NCBI RefSeq assembly: GCF_013912375.1
Contig: NZ_JACETV010000002.1
Span: 620,001 to 684,000 of the forward strand
DNA: 64,000 nt
Direction: 5' to 3'
Origin: Emticicia sp. BO119
GTDB taxonomy: Bacteria > Bacteroidota > Bacteroidia > Cytophagales > Spirosomataceae
Part shown: positions 18,110 to 25,668 of the stretch, piece by piece
Layout of the letters: every line of letters starts with the position of its first letter
Numbering within the stretch: position 1 is the first letter of the stretch
Made by a program: the position numbers and the translations under genes
Notes under the pieces: model-generated
Seen by the model: the letters and a program-made list of their open reading frames with translations, nothing else
What the model was told of the DNA's origin: nothing
The model's database searches: none

Positions 18110-19672
18110 ATGAAATTGAATATATTGAAAAACTTTAGCAAAATAGTTGCCTGCGGAGCAATGCTATTCGGCGTCGTTGGCTGTTCTGATTTCCTGAAAG
18201 AAAATGCCCCGTCAAATTTAACGCCAACCAGTTTTTATACTATACCAGACCATGCAGAGGCGGCTATTGCGGCCACTTATGCAGATATGCGATCAATTTA
18301 TGATGGAGCCGGGATTTTCTCATCTACCTGGCAATTATTGGAGGCTATCACGGGTACTTCTACTACTGAAACAGCGCAGAACTCAGACCTTAATAATCTT
18401 TACGGTTTAGTTTACGATGGCAATACCCAGCATGTTGTTAACTATTGGAATGGTTTATATAAGGTTGTGGCACAGGCAAATCAGGTATTAGAAAAAGTAC
18501 CACCGATTACACCTATGGATGCCGCTCAGAAAAACAGAATATTAGGAGAAGCCAAATTCCTACGTGCATGGGCGTATTTTTATATTGTAAGATTGTGGGG
18601 TGACGCACCATTGATTACTAAACCTCAAACAGCCGCCTCCGAAGACTTCAGACCTTCGCGCGCACCACAGGAAGAAGTTTATAAACTGATTGTTGATGAC
18701 CTGACTGCCGCCGAAGGAGCAGGCCTGGCATGGATGAACTCAAACGGACGTGTTTCTACTGCCGCTGTAAAATCTTTATTAGCGAAGGTGTATTTAACAA
18801 TGGCAGGTTTTCCGCTTAATAAGGGGGCATCACATTACAAATTAGCAGCCGATAAAGCAAATGAAGTAATTACTTATGCCAATGCCAATCCATCAAGTAT
18901 CAATCTTTTTCCTACTTATTACGACGTACACAAGGAAAGTTTGAAAAATACAGTGGAACATATCTTTATGGTTCAGTATAATACAGTAGTAGCGGGCAAT
19001 CCGATGGATAATATGTATCCTAACTTTAAGCCTGTTACTTACAATGGCCCATCAGGTACGGGTAGCACTGTTCCTACTATACAGTTTTATAACTCTTATG
19101 AAAAAGGAGATCTTCGTGCTAAAGACCAACAGGGATATTTTTATACTTCTTATTACACAAACGGAAATGGTGCACCATTTGAATTAGGAGCACCTTATAT
19201 CTTTAAGCATTTCAATATGACTGCTAACGGAACGGCAGGTGTAGCAGGTACTCGTAACAATAACCTTAACGTGCCTTTAATTCGGTATGCAGAAGTATTA
19301 TTAATTTATGCTGAAGCACAAAATGAAGTAGGTGGACCAACTCAGGCTGCTTATGATGCTTTCAAGAGAATCAGAGACAGAGCACAATTAGTTACGCCAG
19401 CTTTGGGTACTTATTCTAAAGATAGTTTCAGAGAGGCAGTCTGGAGAGAGCGCTGGCATGAACTATGTTATGAAGGTATCACCTGGTTTGACATGGTGCG
19501 TTTGAGAAAAGTATATAACGAAGCAACCAACGGTTTCGATAACTTTGTTGGGCACATCAATCCAAGTTCTAAGCAAGCTCTGACGGATAAACATTTGTTA
19601 ATGCCACTTGGTAAACAGGAAATGCTGAATAACCCGAATCTTAAACCTCAGAACCCGGGATATCCGAACTAA
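18110..19672 (+). CDS. SusD/RagB family outer membrane lipoprotein
   Basis: 520 aa from the ATG at 18110; a TTG two codons earlier is also in frame but less likely. Lipoprotein signal 'MLFGVVGCSDFL' with lipidated Cys. TPR-like SusD core: 'NRILGEAKFLRAWAYFYIVR' with 'LWGDAPLI' after it, 'VDDLTAAEGAGLAW', 'AVKSLLAKVYLTMAG', and the late 'RYAEVLLIYAEAQNEVG' and 'RERWHELCYEGITWFDMVR'. It caps the SusC barrel on the cell surface and captures the ligand. Same operon as SusC; a strong terminator lies just after it. Confidence 0.95.
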   Translation: MKLNILKNFSKIVACGAMLFGVVGCSDFLKENAPSNLTPTSFYTIPDHAEAAIAATYADMRSIYDGAGIFSSTWQLLEAITGTSTTETAQNSDLNNLYGLVYDGNTQHVVNYWNGLYKVVAQANQVLEKVPPITPMDAAQKNRILGEAKFLRAWAYFYIVRLWGDAPLITKPQTAASEDFRPSRAPQEEVYKLIVDDLTAAEGAGLAWMNSNGRVSTAAVKSLLAKVYLTMAGFPLNKGASHYKLAADKANEVITYANANPSSINLFPTYYDVHKESLKNTVEHIFMVQYNTVVAGNPMDNMYPNFKPVTYNGPSGTGSTVPTIQFYNSYEKGDLRAKDQQGYFYTSYYTNGNGAPFELGAPYIFKHFNMTANGTAGVAGTRNNNLNVPLIRYAEVLLIYAEAQNEVGGPTQAAYDAFKRIRDRAQLVTPALGTYSKDSFREAVWRERWHELCYEGITWFDMVRLRKVYNEATNGFDNFVGHINPSSKQALTDKHLLMPLGKQEMLNNPNLKPQNPGYPN

Positions 19673-19699
19673 GATTGATTTATCATTTTTTATGCCAGA

Positions 19700-19734
19700 A
19701 GCGGGTTGTGCTTGTCACAATCCGCTTTTGTTTT
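19700..19734 (+). terminator. intrinsic terminator of the susCD operon
   Basis: AGCGGGTTGTG (19700-19710), loop CTTGT, CACAATCCGCT (19716-19726; one G-U pair), then TTTGTTTT. It overlaps the last codons of the convergent NmrA-like gene, so its right arm is also coding DNA on the other strand. Confidence 0.8.
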
Positions 19735-20533
19735 CAGAAGGTGTAGTCACCTCCTGAAGTTGCAAATTACTTAAGTACTGTTGCCATGTAATGCCTTTTA
19801 TAGCATTTTCAGGGCATAAATTAATTCCTGTTGTAAATACCTGATAAAAGGCTGTGGAAGGCTCAATATACACTATTTCTTCATTTCTGCCTGATTGAGC
19901 AAAATAGTCTTCTGTCATATTTTCTAAAGTTAGCACCTCTGGCCCACCAATAGTAGTAATGGTATAAGTTGGTTTATTGGCCACTAACTCAATCACAGAA
20001 GTTGCAGTATCTGATTTATCAATAGATTGAAATTTCATACCGGCGGGTATTTGTATAGGTTTGCCTGGCCCCTGGTCAAAAACCTGAATGAGTCTGTATA
20101 ATACTAAATCATGGAATTGTGTAGCTCGCAGAATAGAGTAGGGGAGTTCTGATGCTTCAATCAATTTTTCGACTGCATATTTGGTTTGATAGTAAGGATA
20201 ATCGCTTTTATCTACCCCGGCTATGGATACATAGAGAAAGTGTTTGCAATGATTTTTGTCAATAAGTGCTAATAGGTTTCTGGTACCTTCTATATCTACT
20301 ACCTGTGCATTTCTTGGATTACTTGCACAATGAATAATGATTTCTGAACTTTCAACGGCTTTCTCTAAACTTGATTGGTCAGTTAAGTCTCCCTGAATGA
20401 TGTTTGTAAAAAAAGCTATTTCTGGTTTTTCTTTTGAACTCAGGATATTTACACTGTAGCCTTTTGCTAATAGTTGTTTACTGAGTTCTTGCCCCAATGT
20501 TCCTGTCCCGCCTGTGATTAATATTGATTGCAT
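19715..20533 (-). CDS. NmrA-like / atypical SDR NAD(P)-binding oxidoreductase
   Basis: 272 aa. Starts with a Rossmann dinucleotide motif 'ILITGGTGTLGQEL' (GxxGxxG) and continues with 'IIHCASNPRNAQVVDIEGTR' and 'FLYVSIAGVDKSDYPYYQTK', where Y-x-x-x-K is in place as in atypical SDRs, then 'LPYSILRATQFHD'. This is the NmrA/NAD(P)H-binding group, with roles as redox sensors or reductases of small molecules. Its start lies 6 nt after the stop of the serine hydrolase gene, so the two are surely cotranscribed. Substrate unknown. Confidence 0.88.
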   Translation of the reverse strand: MQSILITGGTGTLGQELSKQLLAKGYSVNILSSKEKPEIAFFTNIIQGDLTDQSSLEKAVESSEIIIHCASNPRNAQVVDIEGTRNLLALIDKNHCKHFLYVSIAGVDKSDYPYYQTKYAVEKLIEASELPYSILRATQFHDLVLYRLIQVFDQGPGKPIQIPAGMKFQSIDKSDTATSVIELVANKPTYTITTIGGPEVLTLENMTEDYFAQSGRNEEIVYIEPSTAFYQVFTTGINLCPENAIKGITWQQYLSNLQLQEVTTPSENKSGL

Positions 20534-20539
20534 AGATTA

Positions 20540-21595
20540 TCAGTTGGTTTTCTTTTCCACAATATCCCTTATTTTTTCTCTTATTTGCAGACTAATCGCA
20601 TTACTTAATTTCGGATCGGTTTTAGTGAAAATGATACCTGCTATTTTGTTTTTACTATCCTGCCAGGGGTGTGTGCCAAAAAGCCCCGGGCTGCTTGTTT
20701 CCAAAACAATATTATTTGTATCTACAACATCAAGCCAGTTACCAATACCATATCTGATACCTGTATTTTTATAAGTTGAATAAGGATTGGCAGGATAGGG
20801 TGTACCTTCAATTATAGCATTGTTAGTCTGGTCTTTCATCATTTCAGCAACAGCATTTTCACTTAATACTCTTTTTGTCTGATAGATGCCTTTGTTGGCT
20901 ATCATTTCTAAAAAATGAAGATAGTCTTCAGCAGTTGTATAACCCCCTCCGGCAATGATTGGGTTTCGAAGCGAAAGATAAGTAACTGTCAGGTTGCATG
21001 GAGTAGCAATTTTCTCATTAAAAAGTGTCTGCCATGATTTGCCTGATACAATCTCGGCGATTCTTCCGGCAATGTGCATACCTATACTACCATAATTAAA
21101 AACAGTACCGGGTGGGTGTATCTTAGCTGTATGAACGGCTAAAGAATCAACAGCTTGGGCTAAGGTTAGAGAAGTACTATATTCATAACCTTCAGGAGAA
21201 TCACCCGGAAAACCGGAAGTATGGGAGAATAATTGCCGGATACTAATATTCCCTTTGCGGTATTTTGTAAATATCGGCAAATATTTACCGACTGTATCAT
21301 TTAGAGATAATTTCCCTTCATCAACCAAAGACATAATTACACCTCCAGATAGCCATTTAGAAGCTGATGCGATAGCTCTGGCATCTATGGTAGTAAGATT
21401 GTGCTCTTTTTTGTAAATCAATTTTCCGTTTTGAGATACTAATACTGCCAAATGGTTTGCATAAACAGAGGCATTTTCTTCTATAAAATCGTCAATTGAA
21501 GAGAAGTCATACATAACAGGATCGGGATTAGTAGTCTGACAGGATAGACATAAAGTAATCAATAATAATAGTATAGCAGTGGCTAACTGTTTCAT
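20540..21595 (-). CDS. serine hydrolase, beta-lactamase class C-like lipoprotein
   Basis: 351 aa. Lipoprotein signal with Cys19 ('LLITLCLSC'). The class C beta-lactamase/esterase fold is shown by the SxxK motif 'SASK' (Ser77, Lys80), the second motif 'FNYGSIGMHIAG' (Tyr as general base; Y-x-S instead of Y-x-N), and 'RQLFSHTSGFPGD' and 'PGLFGTHPW' near the end, the latter in the place of the KTG/HxG motif. Such proteins are mostly D-amino-acid peptidases or esterases, so antibiotic resistance should not be assumed. First gene of an operon with the NmrA-like gene. Confidence 0.9.
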   Translation of the reverse strand: MKQLATAILLLLITLCLSCQTTNPDPVMYDFSSIDDFIEENASVYANHLAVLVSQNGKLIYKKEHNLTTIDARAIASASKWLSGGVIMSLVDEGKLSLNDTVGKYLPIFTKYRKGNISIRQLFSHTSGFPGDSPEGYEYSTSLTLAQAVDSLAVHTAKIHPPGTVFNYGSIGMHIAGRIAEIVSGKSWQTLFNEKIATPCNLTVTYLSLRNPIIAGGGYTTAEDYLHFLEMIANKGIYQTKRVLSENAVAEMMKDQTNNAIIEGTPYPANPYSTYKNTGIRYGIGNWLDVVDTNNIVLETSSPGLFGTHPWQDSKNKIAGIIFTKTDPKLSNAISLQIREKIRDIVEKKTN

Positions 21596-21717
21596 AAATT
21601 TTCTTTGGTTTAAATCTGCTCTTTACATAAAGAGGAATAGCATTTAAGCAAATAGCCTTTGTTAGACTATCATGGCAGATTTAGGTTTAATAATAGTTAA
21701 GAAAATGCAAACAGAAT

Positions 21718-22374
21718 TTAGGCTTTTTCAGCACAAACAATCAATGAAGCAACTTTGATGGTTTCACCATTAATTTCCTGATCAGGCTCCTGTTGTTCTA
21801 TGATATTAGTTATTTTAAAACCATTATCATTTAGTAAGTCGTATAATTCTTCTTTCCTATACATCATAAAACCATATTGGGTAAAGGCATACCGCTCCAT
21901 AATTTCTTTGGGTCTGATAGCTATCAGCAATTGCCCTTCCGGCTTTAAAACTCTTTTGACTTCTTGAAGTACTAATGCTGGATTCTCCCAGAAATAAAGG
22001 GTATTAACCGTAAAAATTTTATTGAAAGTAGGTGATTCAAAAGGAAGATTATCGGCGGAGGCAAGGAAGAATTTTGCCTGACTATTGTTGATGAAATCTT
22101 TGTTATAAAGAATAGCGGCTTCTACCATTGCTTCTGAAAAATCACAACCGATATAGTGTATAGCCGGGGCTAATGAAAGAATGTCTTTTACAAAGAAGCC
22201 ATTGCCCATGCCTATTTCAAGAATCACCTCATGGGCTTGTACATTAAGCGTATTTATGGCTAAAACATTTATCTCCTCATTGCCCTTATTCATTCTTTCG
22301 CCAACCTCTGTGGCGTGCTCTCCATGTGGCTGTCTTAGCTGACGGGCAATTTCTTTCAATGCGTCTTCGTGCAT
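21718..22374 (-). CDS. class I SAM-dependent methyltransferase
   Basis: 218 aa. Motif I 'VILEIGMGNGFFVKDILS' binds S-adenosylmethionine; 'IHYIGCDFSEAMVEAA' gives the acidic ribose-binding Asp; 'FNKIFTVNTLYFWENPALVL' and 'EVKRVLKPEGQLLIAIRP' are motifs typical of UbiE/Methyltransf_11 enzymes. Substrate unknown. It is followed on the same strand by the serine hydrolase after a gap of about 120 nt and is divergent from the GNAT gene. Confidence 0.9.
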   Translation of the reverse strand: MHEDALKEIARQLRQPHGEHATEVGERMNKGNEEINVLAINTLNVQAHEVILEIGMGNGFFVKDILSLAPAIHYIGCDFSEAMVEAAILYNKDFINNSQAKFFLASADNLPFESPTFNKIFTVNTLYFWENPALVLQEVKRVLKPEGQLLIAIRPKEIMERYAFTQYGFMMYRKEELYDLLNDNGFKITNIIEQQEPDQEINGETIKVASLIVCAEKA

Positions 22375-22464
22375 ATCTGTTGTGGGTTTAATGAAGCTAA
22401 GATAAGGAAAATAGTTAGAAAGTGCCCATCAGATGTTAATTTTTAGCATTAGTTAAATCACGTA

Positions 22465-22496
22465 TTTGACAAATTCAAAAAACCGTAATAGATTTG
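22465..22496 (+). promoter_or_regulatory. Bacteroidota-type promoter of the GNAT gene
   Basis: TTTG at 22465-22468, 20 nt, then TAGATTTG at 22489-22496: exact matches to both consensus boxes at the right spacing. The ATG at 22519 would lie about 16 nt after the start of transcription. Confidence 0.6.
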
Positions 22497-22518
22497 GCGT
22501 CACACGTGATTATTTTAA

Positions 22519-22965
22519 ATGAACAGCACTTTATCAATAGACATTACAACGCTGCAACCCAATGATTTGCCTGCTTTACGAGAGTTATATCTGACCGTCC
22601 GACAGGCAACATTTACATGGCTTGATACCAGCCAGTATCAATTATATGCTTTCGATACTGATACAGCAGGAGAATTGACATTGGTTGCACGTGTTGATGA
22701 GGTGGTAATAGGGTTTATTTCTGCCTATCAGCCGGATAATTTTATCCATCACCTATATGTGAACAATGAGTTTCAGGGTCAGGGTATCGGGACAATGCTT
22801 TTGAACACTATGCTTGAAAACTTACAAGCTCCAGTCAGGCTTAAATGCCTGAAAAAAAATAAGGCAGGGATGGCGTTTTATGAGAGAAACGGCTTTGTCA
22901 GGAAAGAGACGGGCGTATCGTTAGAAGGCGTTTTTATTGTTTTTGAGTACCAGAGAGACATTTGA
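22519..22965 (+). CDS. GNAT family N-acetyltransferase
   Basis: 148 aa. The acetyl-CoA binding motif A is clear: 'IHHLYVNNEFQGQGIGTMLL' (R/Q-x-x-G-x-G/A type), preceded by 'VGFISAYQPDN'-like strands and followed by 'LKCLKKNKAGMAFYERNGFV', motif B. It transfers acetyl to an amine; the acceptor is unknown. Single gene with its own promoter and a terminator 25 nt after the stop. Confidence 0.92.
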   Translation: MNSTLSIDITTLQPNDLPALRELYLTVRQATFTWLDTSQYQLYAFDTDTAGELTLVARVDEVVIGFISAYQPDNFIHHLYVNNEFQGQGIGTMLLNTMLENLQAPVRLKCLKKNKAGMAFYERNGFVRKETGVSLEGVFIVFEYQRDI

Positions 22966-22989
22966 TCAGAATGAAACTTCAAATCATTC

Positions 22990-23026
22990 ATGGGCAGTTC
23001 GGATAACAGTACTGCCCATATTTTTT
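22990..23026 (+). terminator. intrinsic terminator after the GNAT gene
   Basis: ATGGGCAGT (22990-22998), 12-nt loop, ACTGCCCAT (23011-23019), then ATTTTTTAT. A clean stem and T-tract. Confidence 0.8.
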
Positions 23027-23204
23027 ATAGGGTAGACTATGAAATCCGTATTGAAAATATGTATTTTTACAAGCTGGTGTATTTGTTGTGCTAAAAGGAT
23101 TCTGTCTGATTTTATTTGAACGTAGCCGTTAGGGAAGTCTAAGCCTTGCAGACCTTCATATTTACTTAAAATCAAGCATTAATCTCAACTACTATAATCT
23201 GATT

Positions 23205-23711
23205 ATGAAGAAAATTTTCCTGGTACTTTCTCTATTATTTGTATTTTCAACTTTAACTGCTCAGAAATCTCTTCCTGATAGGTCTTGTAATGTCAATGAT
23301 ACGCAAATAACTGACGAAATTCAGCAGATTATGCAAAGGCTTCATTTAAGAAAGTCATCAAACATCAGGGTTAGTGAACTTCCCCGGCTTGAGTGTTTAG
23401 TGGCTGTCTCGGTTGATAAAGAGATGTACGATTATTATAAACGAGATAGAAATGCAATCAGAAACCAGGTATATGAGATATTCGATCGGGTATCGAAAAT
23501 CTATGAGAAAGATGCAAACATAAAAATGACGGTTTCTGATATCGATATTTGGGAAGATCGATACTATACCACCATTGGGAATTTTAATGACTATTGGAAA
23601 ACCATCGGACAGGATAAGGTAAAACGTCATTTGGTACATATGTTAGTGATTAATGGGACAGAAACAATAATGGGCGGCGTGGCTCATTTTCATGGTAAAT
23701 TTCGGATTTGA
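23205..23711 (+). CDS. exported protein resembling the first half of a reprolysin-type (M12) metalloprotease domain; truncated
   Basis: 168 aa with signal peptide 'MKKIFLVLSLLFVFSTLTAQ'. After residue 60 the sequence follows the N-terminal half of an ADAM/reprolysin-like catalytic domain: 'LVAVSVDKEMYDYYK', 'IRNQVYEIFDRVSKIYEKDA', 'IKMTVSDIDIWEDRYYT', 'FNDYWKTIG', 'VKRHLVHMLVINGTETIMGG'. It stops just where family members have the 'GG(I/V)A' strand and well before the zinc motif HExxHxxGH, which is absent here and in the following DNA. It is therefore either a decayed gene or a non-catalytic remnant. Family assignment is from pattern memory, not a search. Confidence 0.55.
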   Translation: MKKIFLVLSLLFVFSTLTAQKSLPDRSCNVNDTQITDEIQQIMQRLHLRKSSNIRVSELPRLECLVAVSVDKEMYDYYKRDRNAIRNQVYEIFDRVSKIYEKDANIKMTVSDIDIWEDRYYTTIGNFNDYWKTIGQDKVKRHLVHMLVINGTETIMGGVAHFHGKFRI

Positions 23712-23756
23712 GCATTTATAATTTTATATAACGTTTAACATAATTGATTAACAGGA

Positions 23757-24404
23757 ATGAAATACATCAATCTAACATTTTTAGCAGTTTTTTTGATATT
23801 GGAAAGTTGCTCATCTAAAAAAGAAACTATTGATAAGGAGAAGGAAGAAGAAGTTATAAATGGGAATGACCCAACTATTGATAAAGAGAAAATCAATGAG
23901 GTAGTAACAGGAAGTTGTCGGAGTGGTTTTTTCTCAATAACTGTTGATGGAGAAGAGTTTTGCACCAAATATGGAGAATATTCACCCTCGCTGAATTCAA
24001 AATATGACAATGAGCAGAGAGATGATTTACTCAAATTCTGGACGTATTTTTTTAATCTCAATTCTCAGAGACATAGGAACTGGGAAAATATTTCATTTGT
24101 AGGAACAATAGCAAATTTAACTAAAACAGGTGATTACAAACTTGATAATAGCGCCTACAATGTTAATAAAGAAACTAATTCTTATCAGGATAGAATAAGT
24201 TATGTTCACATTACTAAAACGGAAGATATTGATGGACATATTCACAAAACTGCCTATCAATACAGAATTACTGATAGTGCAGTAAGAATTACCAAATTTT
24301 CTAAGGAGAAAATTAGTGGTTATTACCATGCAGTGGCTTTGAAAGGAGCAGAGATAATAACAATTAAAGGATATTTTAATGATTGGGAATTATCGCCTGA
24401 TTAA
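23757..24404 (+). CDS. hypothetical lipoprotein
   Basis: 215 aa. Lipoprotein signal 'FLAVFLILESCSSKKE' with Cys18, followed by a very charged Lys/Glu linker with a near-repeat ('IDKEKEEEVINGNDPT' and 'IDKEKINEVVTGS'), then a beta-rich domain ('GDYKLDNSAYNV', 'AVALKGAEIITIKGYFNDW'). Pairs of hydrophobic strands suggest a small calycin- or lipocalin-like fold seen in many Bacteroidota lipoproteins, but I do not recognise the family. Starts 45 nt after the truncated metalloprotease-like gene. Confidence 0.7.
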   Translation: MKYINLTFLAVFLILESCSSKKETIDKEKEEEVINGNDPTIDKEKINEVVTGSCRSGFFSITVDGEEFCTKYGEYSPSLNSKYDNEQRDDLLKFWTYFFNLNSQRHRNWENISFVGTIANLTKTGDYKLDNSAYNVNKETNSYQDRISYVHITKTEDIDGHIHKTAYQYRITDSAVRITKFSKEKISGYYHAVALKGAEIITIKGYFNDWELSPD

Positions 24405-24433
24405 TTAATCTGTTCCTTCAACAAGAGATAACT

Positions 24434-24952
24434 ATGGCATATATAATGGTTGATATAGAAAGTGATGGCCCGATTCCGGGTGATTACTCTATGATTTCGT
24501 TTGGGGCTGTTTTAGTGAATGAACAGCTTGACAAAACTTTTTATGGAAAACTAAAACCCATTTCGGACAAGTTTATTCCTGAAGCACTGGCTGTGTCCGG
24601 GCATTCTCGTGAAGAAACCCTTACTTTCGATGAACCAGTAAAAGTAATGACCAACTTTGCAGAATGGATAAAAGATACCTGTAAAGACAGACCTATCTTT
24701 ATCAGCGATAATAATGGTTTCGACTGGATGTTTATCTGCTGGTATTTTCATCATTTTGTAGGTACTAATCCTTTCGGATTCAGTTCTCAGAATTTAGGAA
24801 GTTTCTACAAAGGCATTGAAAGAGATACGTTTAAGACTTTTAAGCATCTGAGACAAACGACGCATACGCATAACCCTGTAGATGATGCCAAAGGAAATGC
24901 GGAAGCATTGCTAACAATGAAGAAAGAGTTTGGATTGAAGATTAAATTCTGA
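24434..24952 (+). CDS. 3'-5' exonuclease, DEDDh (RNase T/DnaQ-like), small single domain
   Basis: 172 aa. ExoI 'MVDIESDGPIPGDYSMISFG' supplies D7 and E9, 'ISDNNGFDWMFICWYFHHF' the ExoII Asp, and 'HTHNPVDDAKGNAEALLTMK' the ExoIII His/Asp pair. This pattern is close to the exoribonuclease-like family annotated as 3'-5' exoribonuclease in many genomes. It would trim single-stranded RNA or DNA in the cytoplasm. Starts 29 nt after the lipoprotein gene. Confidence 0.85.
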   Translation: MAYIMVDIESDGPIPGDYSMISFGAVLVNEQLDKTFYGKLKPISDKFIPEALAVSGHSREETLTFDEPVKVMTNFAEWIKDTCKDRPIFISDNNGFDWMFICWYFHHFVGTNPFGFSSQNLGSFYKGIERDTFKTFKHLRQTTHTHNPVDDAKGNAEALLTMKKEFGLKIKF

Positions 24953-25017
24953 AGCAGTGTTTAAAATTTCAAGCAAGAAATTAGACTGGTTTAATCAGCT
25001 TATCATTTTTAGATTCT

Positions 25018-25578
25018 ATGACCGACTACCTCACAAGCACCCGCAAGCAATTTGAGTATTATAAAATGCTTGGCGAAAAAACATTTGCTCAGGTATCAGA
25101 CGAGCAGTTGTTCTGGCAGTATAATGAAGAGAGTAATAGCATCGCCATAATAGTAAAGCATTTATGGGGTAATATGCTCTCTCGCTGGACAGATTTCCTG
25201 ACAACCGATGGTGAGAAAGAATGGAGACAAAGAGATGCAGAATTTGAAAATGATATAGCCACTAAGGAAGAACTATTGTCTAAATGGGACGAGGGATGGG
25301 ATTGTCTGTTTAAGGCGCTGGACAGTTTAACAACTGAGGATTTAGACAAAGTAATTTATATCCGTAATCAGGGGCATTCGGTCGTTGAAGCCATCAATCG
25401 ACAATTAGCCCATTACCCATATCATATCGGGCAAATCGTATTTATCGGCAAAATGGTTTGTGATACCAACTGGACTTCTCTGTCAATACCCAAAGGCAAT
25501 TCAAAGGTTTATAACGAAGAGAAGTTCGCCAAACCCAAAGAGAAGCAACACTTTACAGATGAGTTTATAAAGGAGTAG
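25018..25578 (+). CDS. DinB-superfamily protein, DUF1572 type
   Basis: 186 aa, four-helix-bundle pattern of DinB/YfiT proteins: 'RKQFEYYKMLGEKTFAQV', 'SNSIAIIVKHLWGNMLSRW' with the first metal-site His, and 'AINRQLAHYPYHIGQIVFIG', whose two His residues (HYPYH) match the remaining metal ligands. DUF1572 members are metal-binding proteins, some acting with bacillithiol or other thiols; the substrate is not known here. Confidence 0.85.
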   Translation: MTDYLTSTRKQFEYYKMLGEKTFAQVSDEQLFWQYNEESNSIAIIVKHLWGNMLSRWTDFLTTDGEKEWRQRDAEFENDIATKEELLSKWDEGWDCLFKALDSLTTEDLDKVIYIRNQGHSVVEAINRQLAHYPYHIGQIVFIGKMVCDTNWTSLSIPKGNSKVYNEEKFAKPKEKQHFTDEFIKE

Positions 25579-25597
25579 TTTTTTTTGAAAGGGCACG

Positions 25598-25664
25598 GAG
25601 CTTGGGGCAGAGGGAAAACGCCCCAATCTTATTCATATTTCCCCATGCCCTCTGCCCTAAGCTC
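25598..25664. repeat. long inverted repeat between convergent genes
   Basis: GAGCTTGGGGCAGAGGG (25598-25614) pairs with CCCTCTGCCCTAAGCTC (25648-25664) with one G-U pair and a 33-nt loop. A T8 run (25579-25586) precedes it. It lies between convergent genes, so it may serve as a two-way terminator, but its GC-rich composition differs from the DNA around it and suggests an interspersed repeat. Confidence 0.6.
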
Positions 25665-25668
25665 TATG

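Noticed and set aside
20540-21595. Calling the serine hydrolase an antibiotic-resistance beta-lactamase
   Set aside because: It has SxxK but Y-x-S rather than Y-x-N and no clear KTG; most such lipoproteins are esterases or peptidases.
22984-23175. 63-codon minus-strand ORF between the GNAT gene and the metalloprotease-like gene
   Set aside because: It overlaps the GNAT terminator, has no recognisable motif or signal peptide, and the region reads equally open in other frames; treated as chance.
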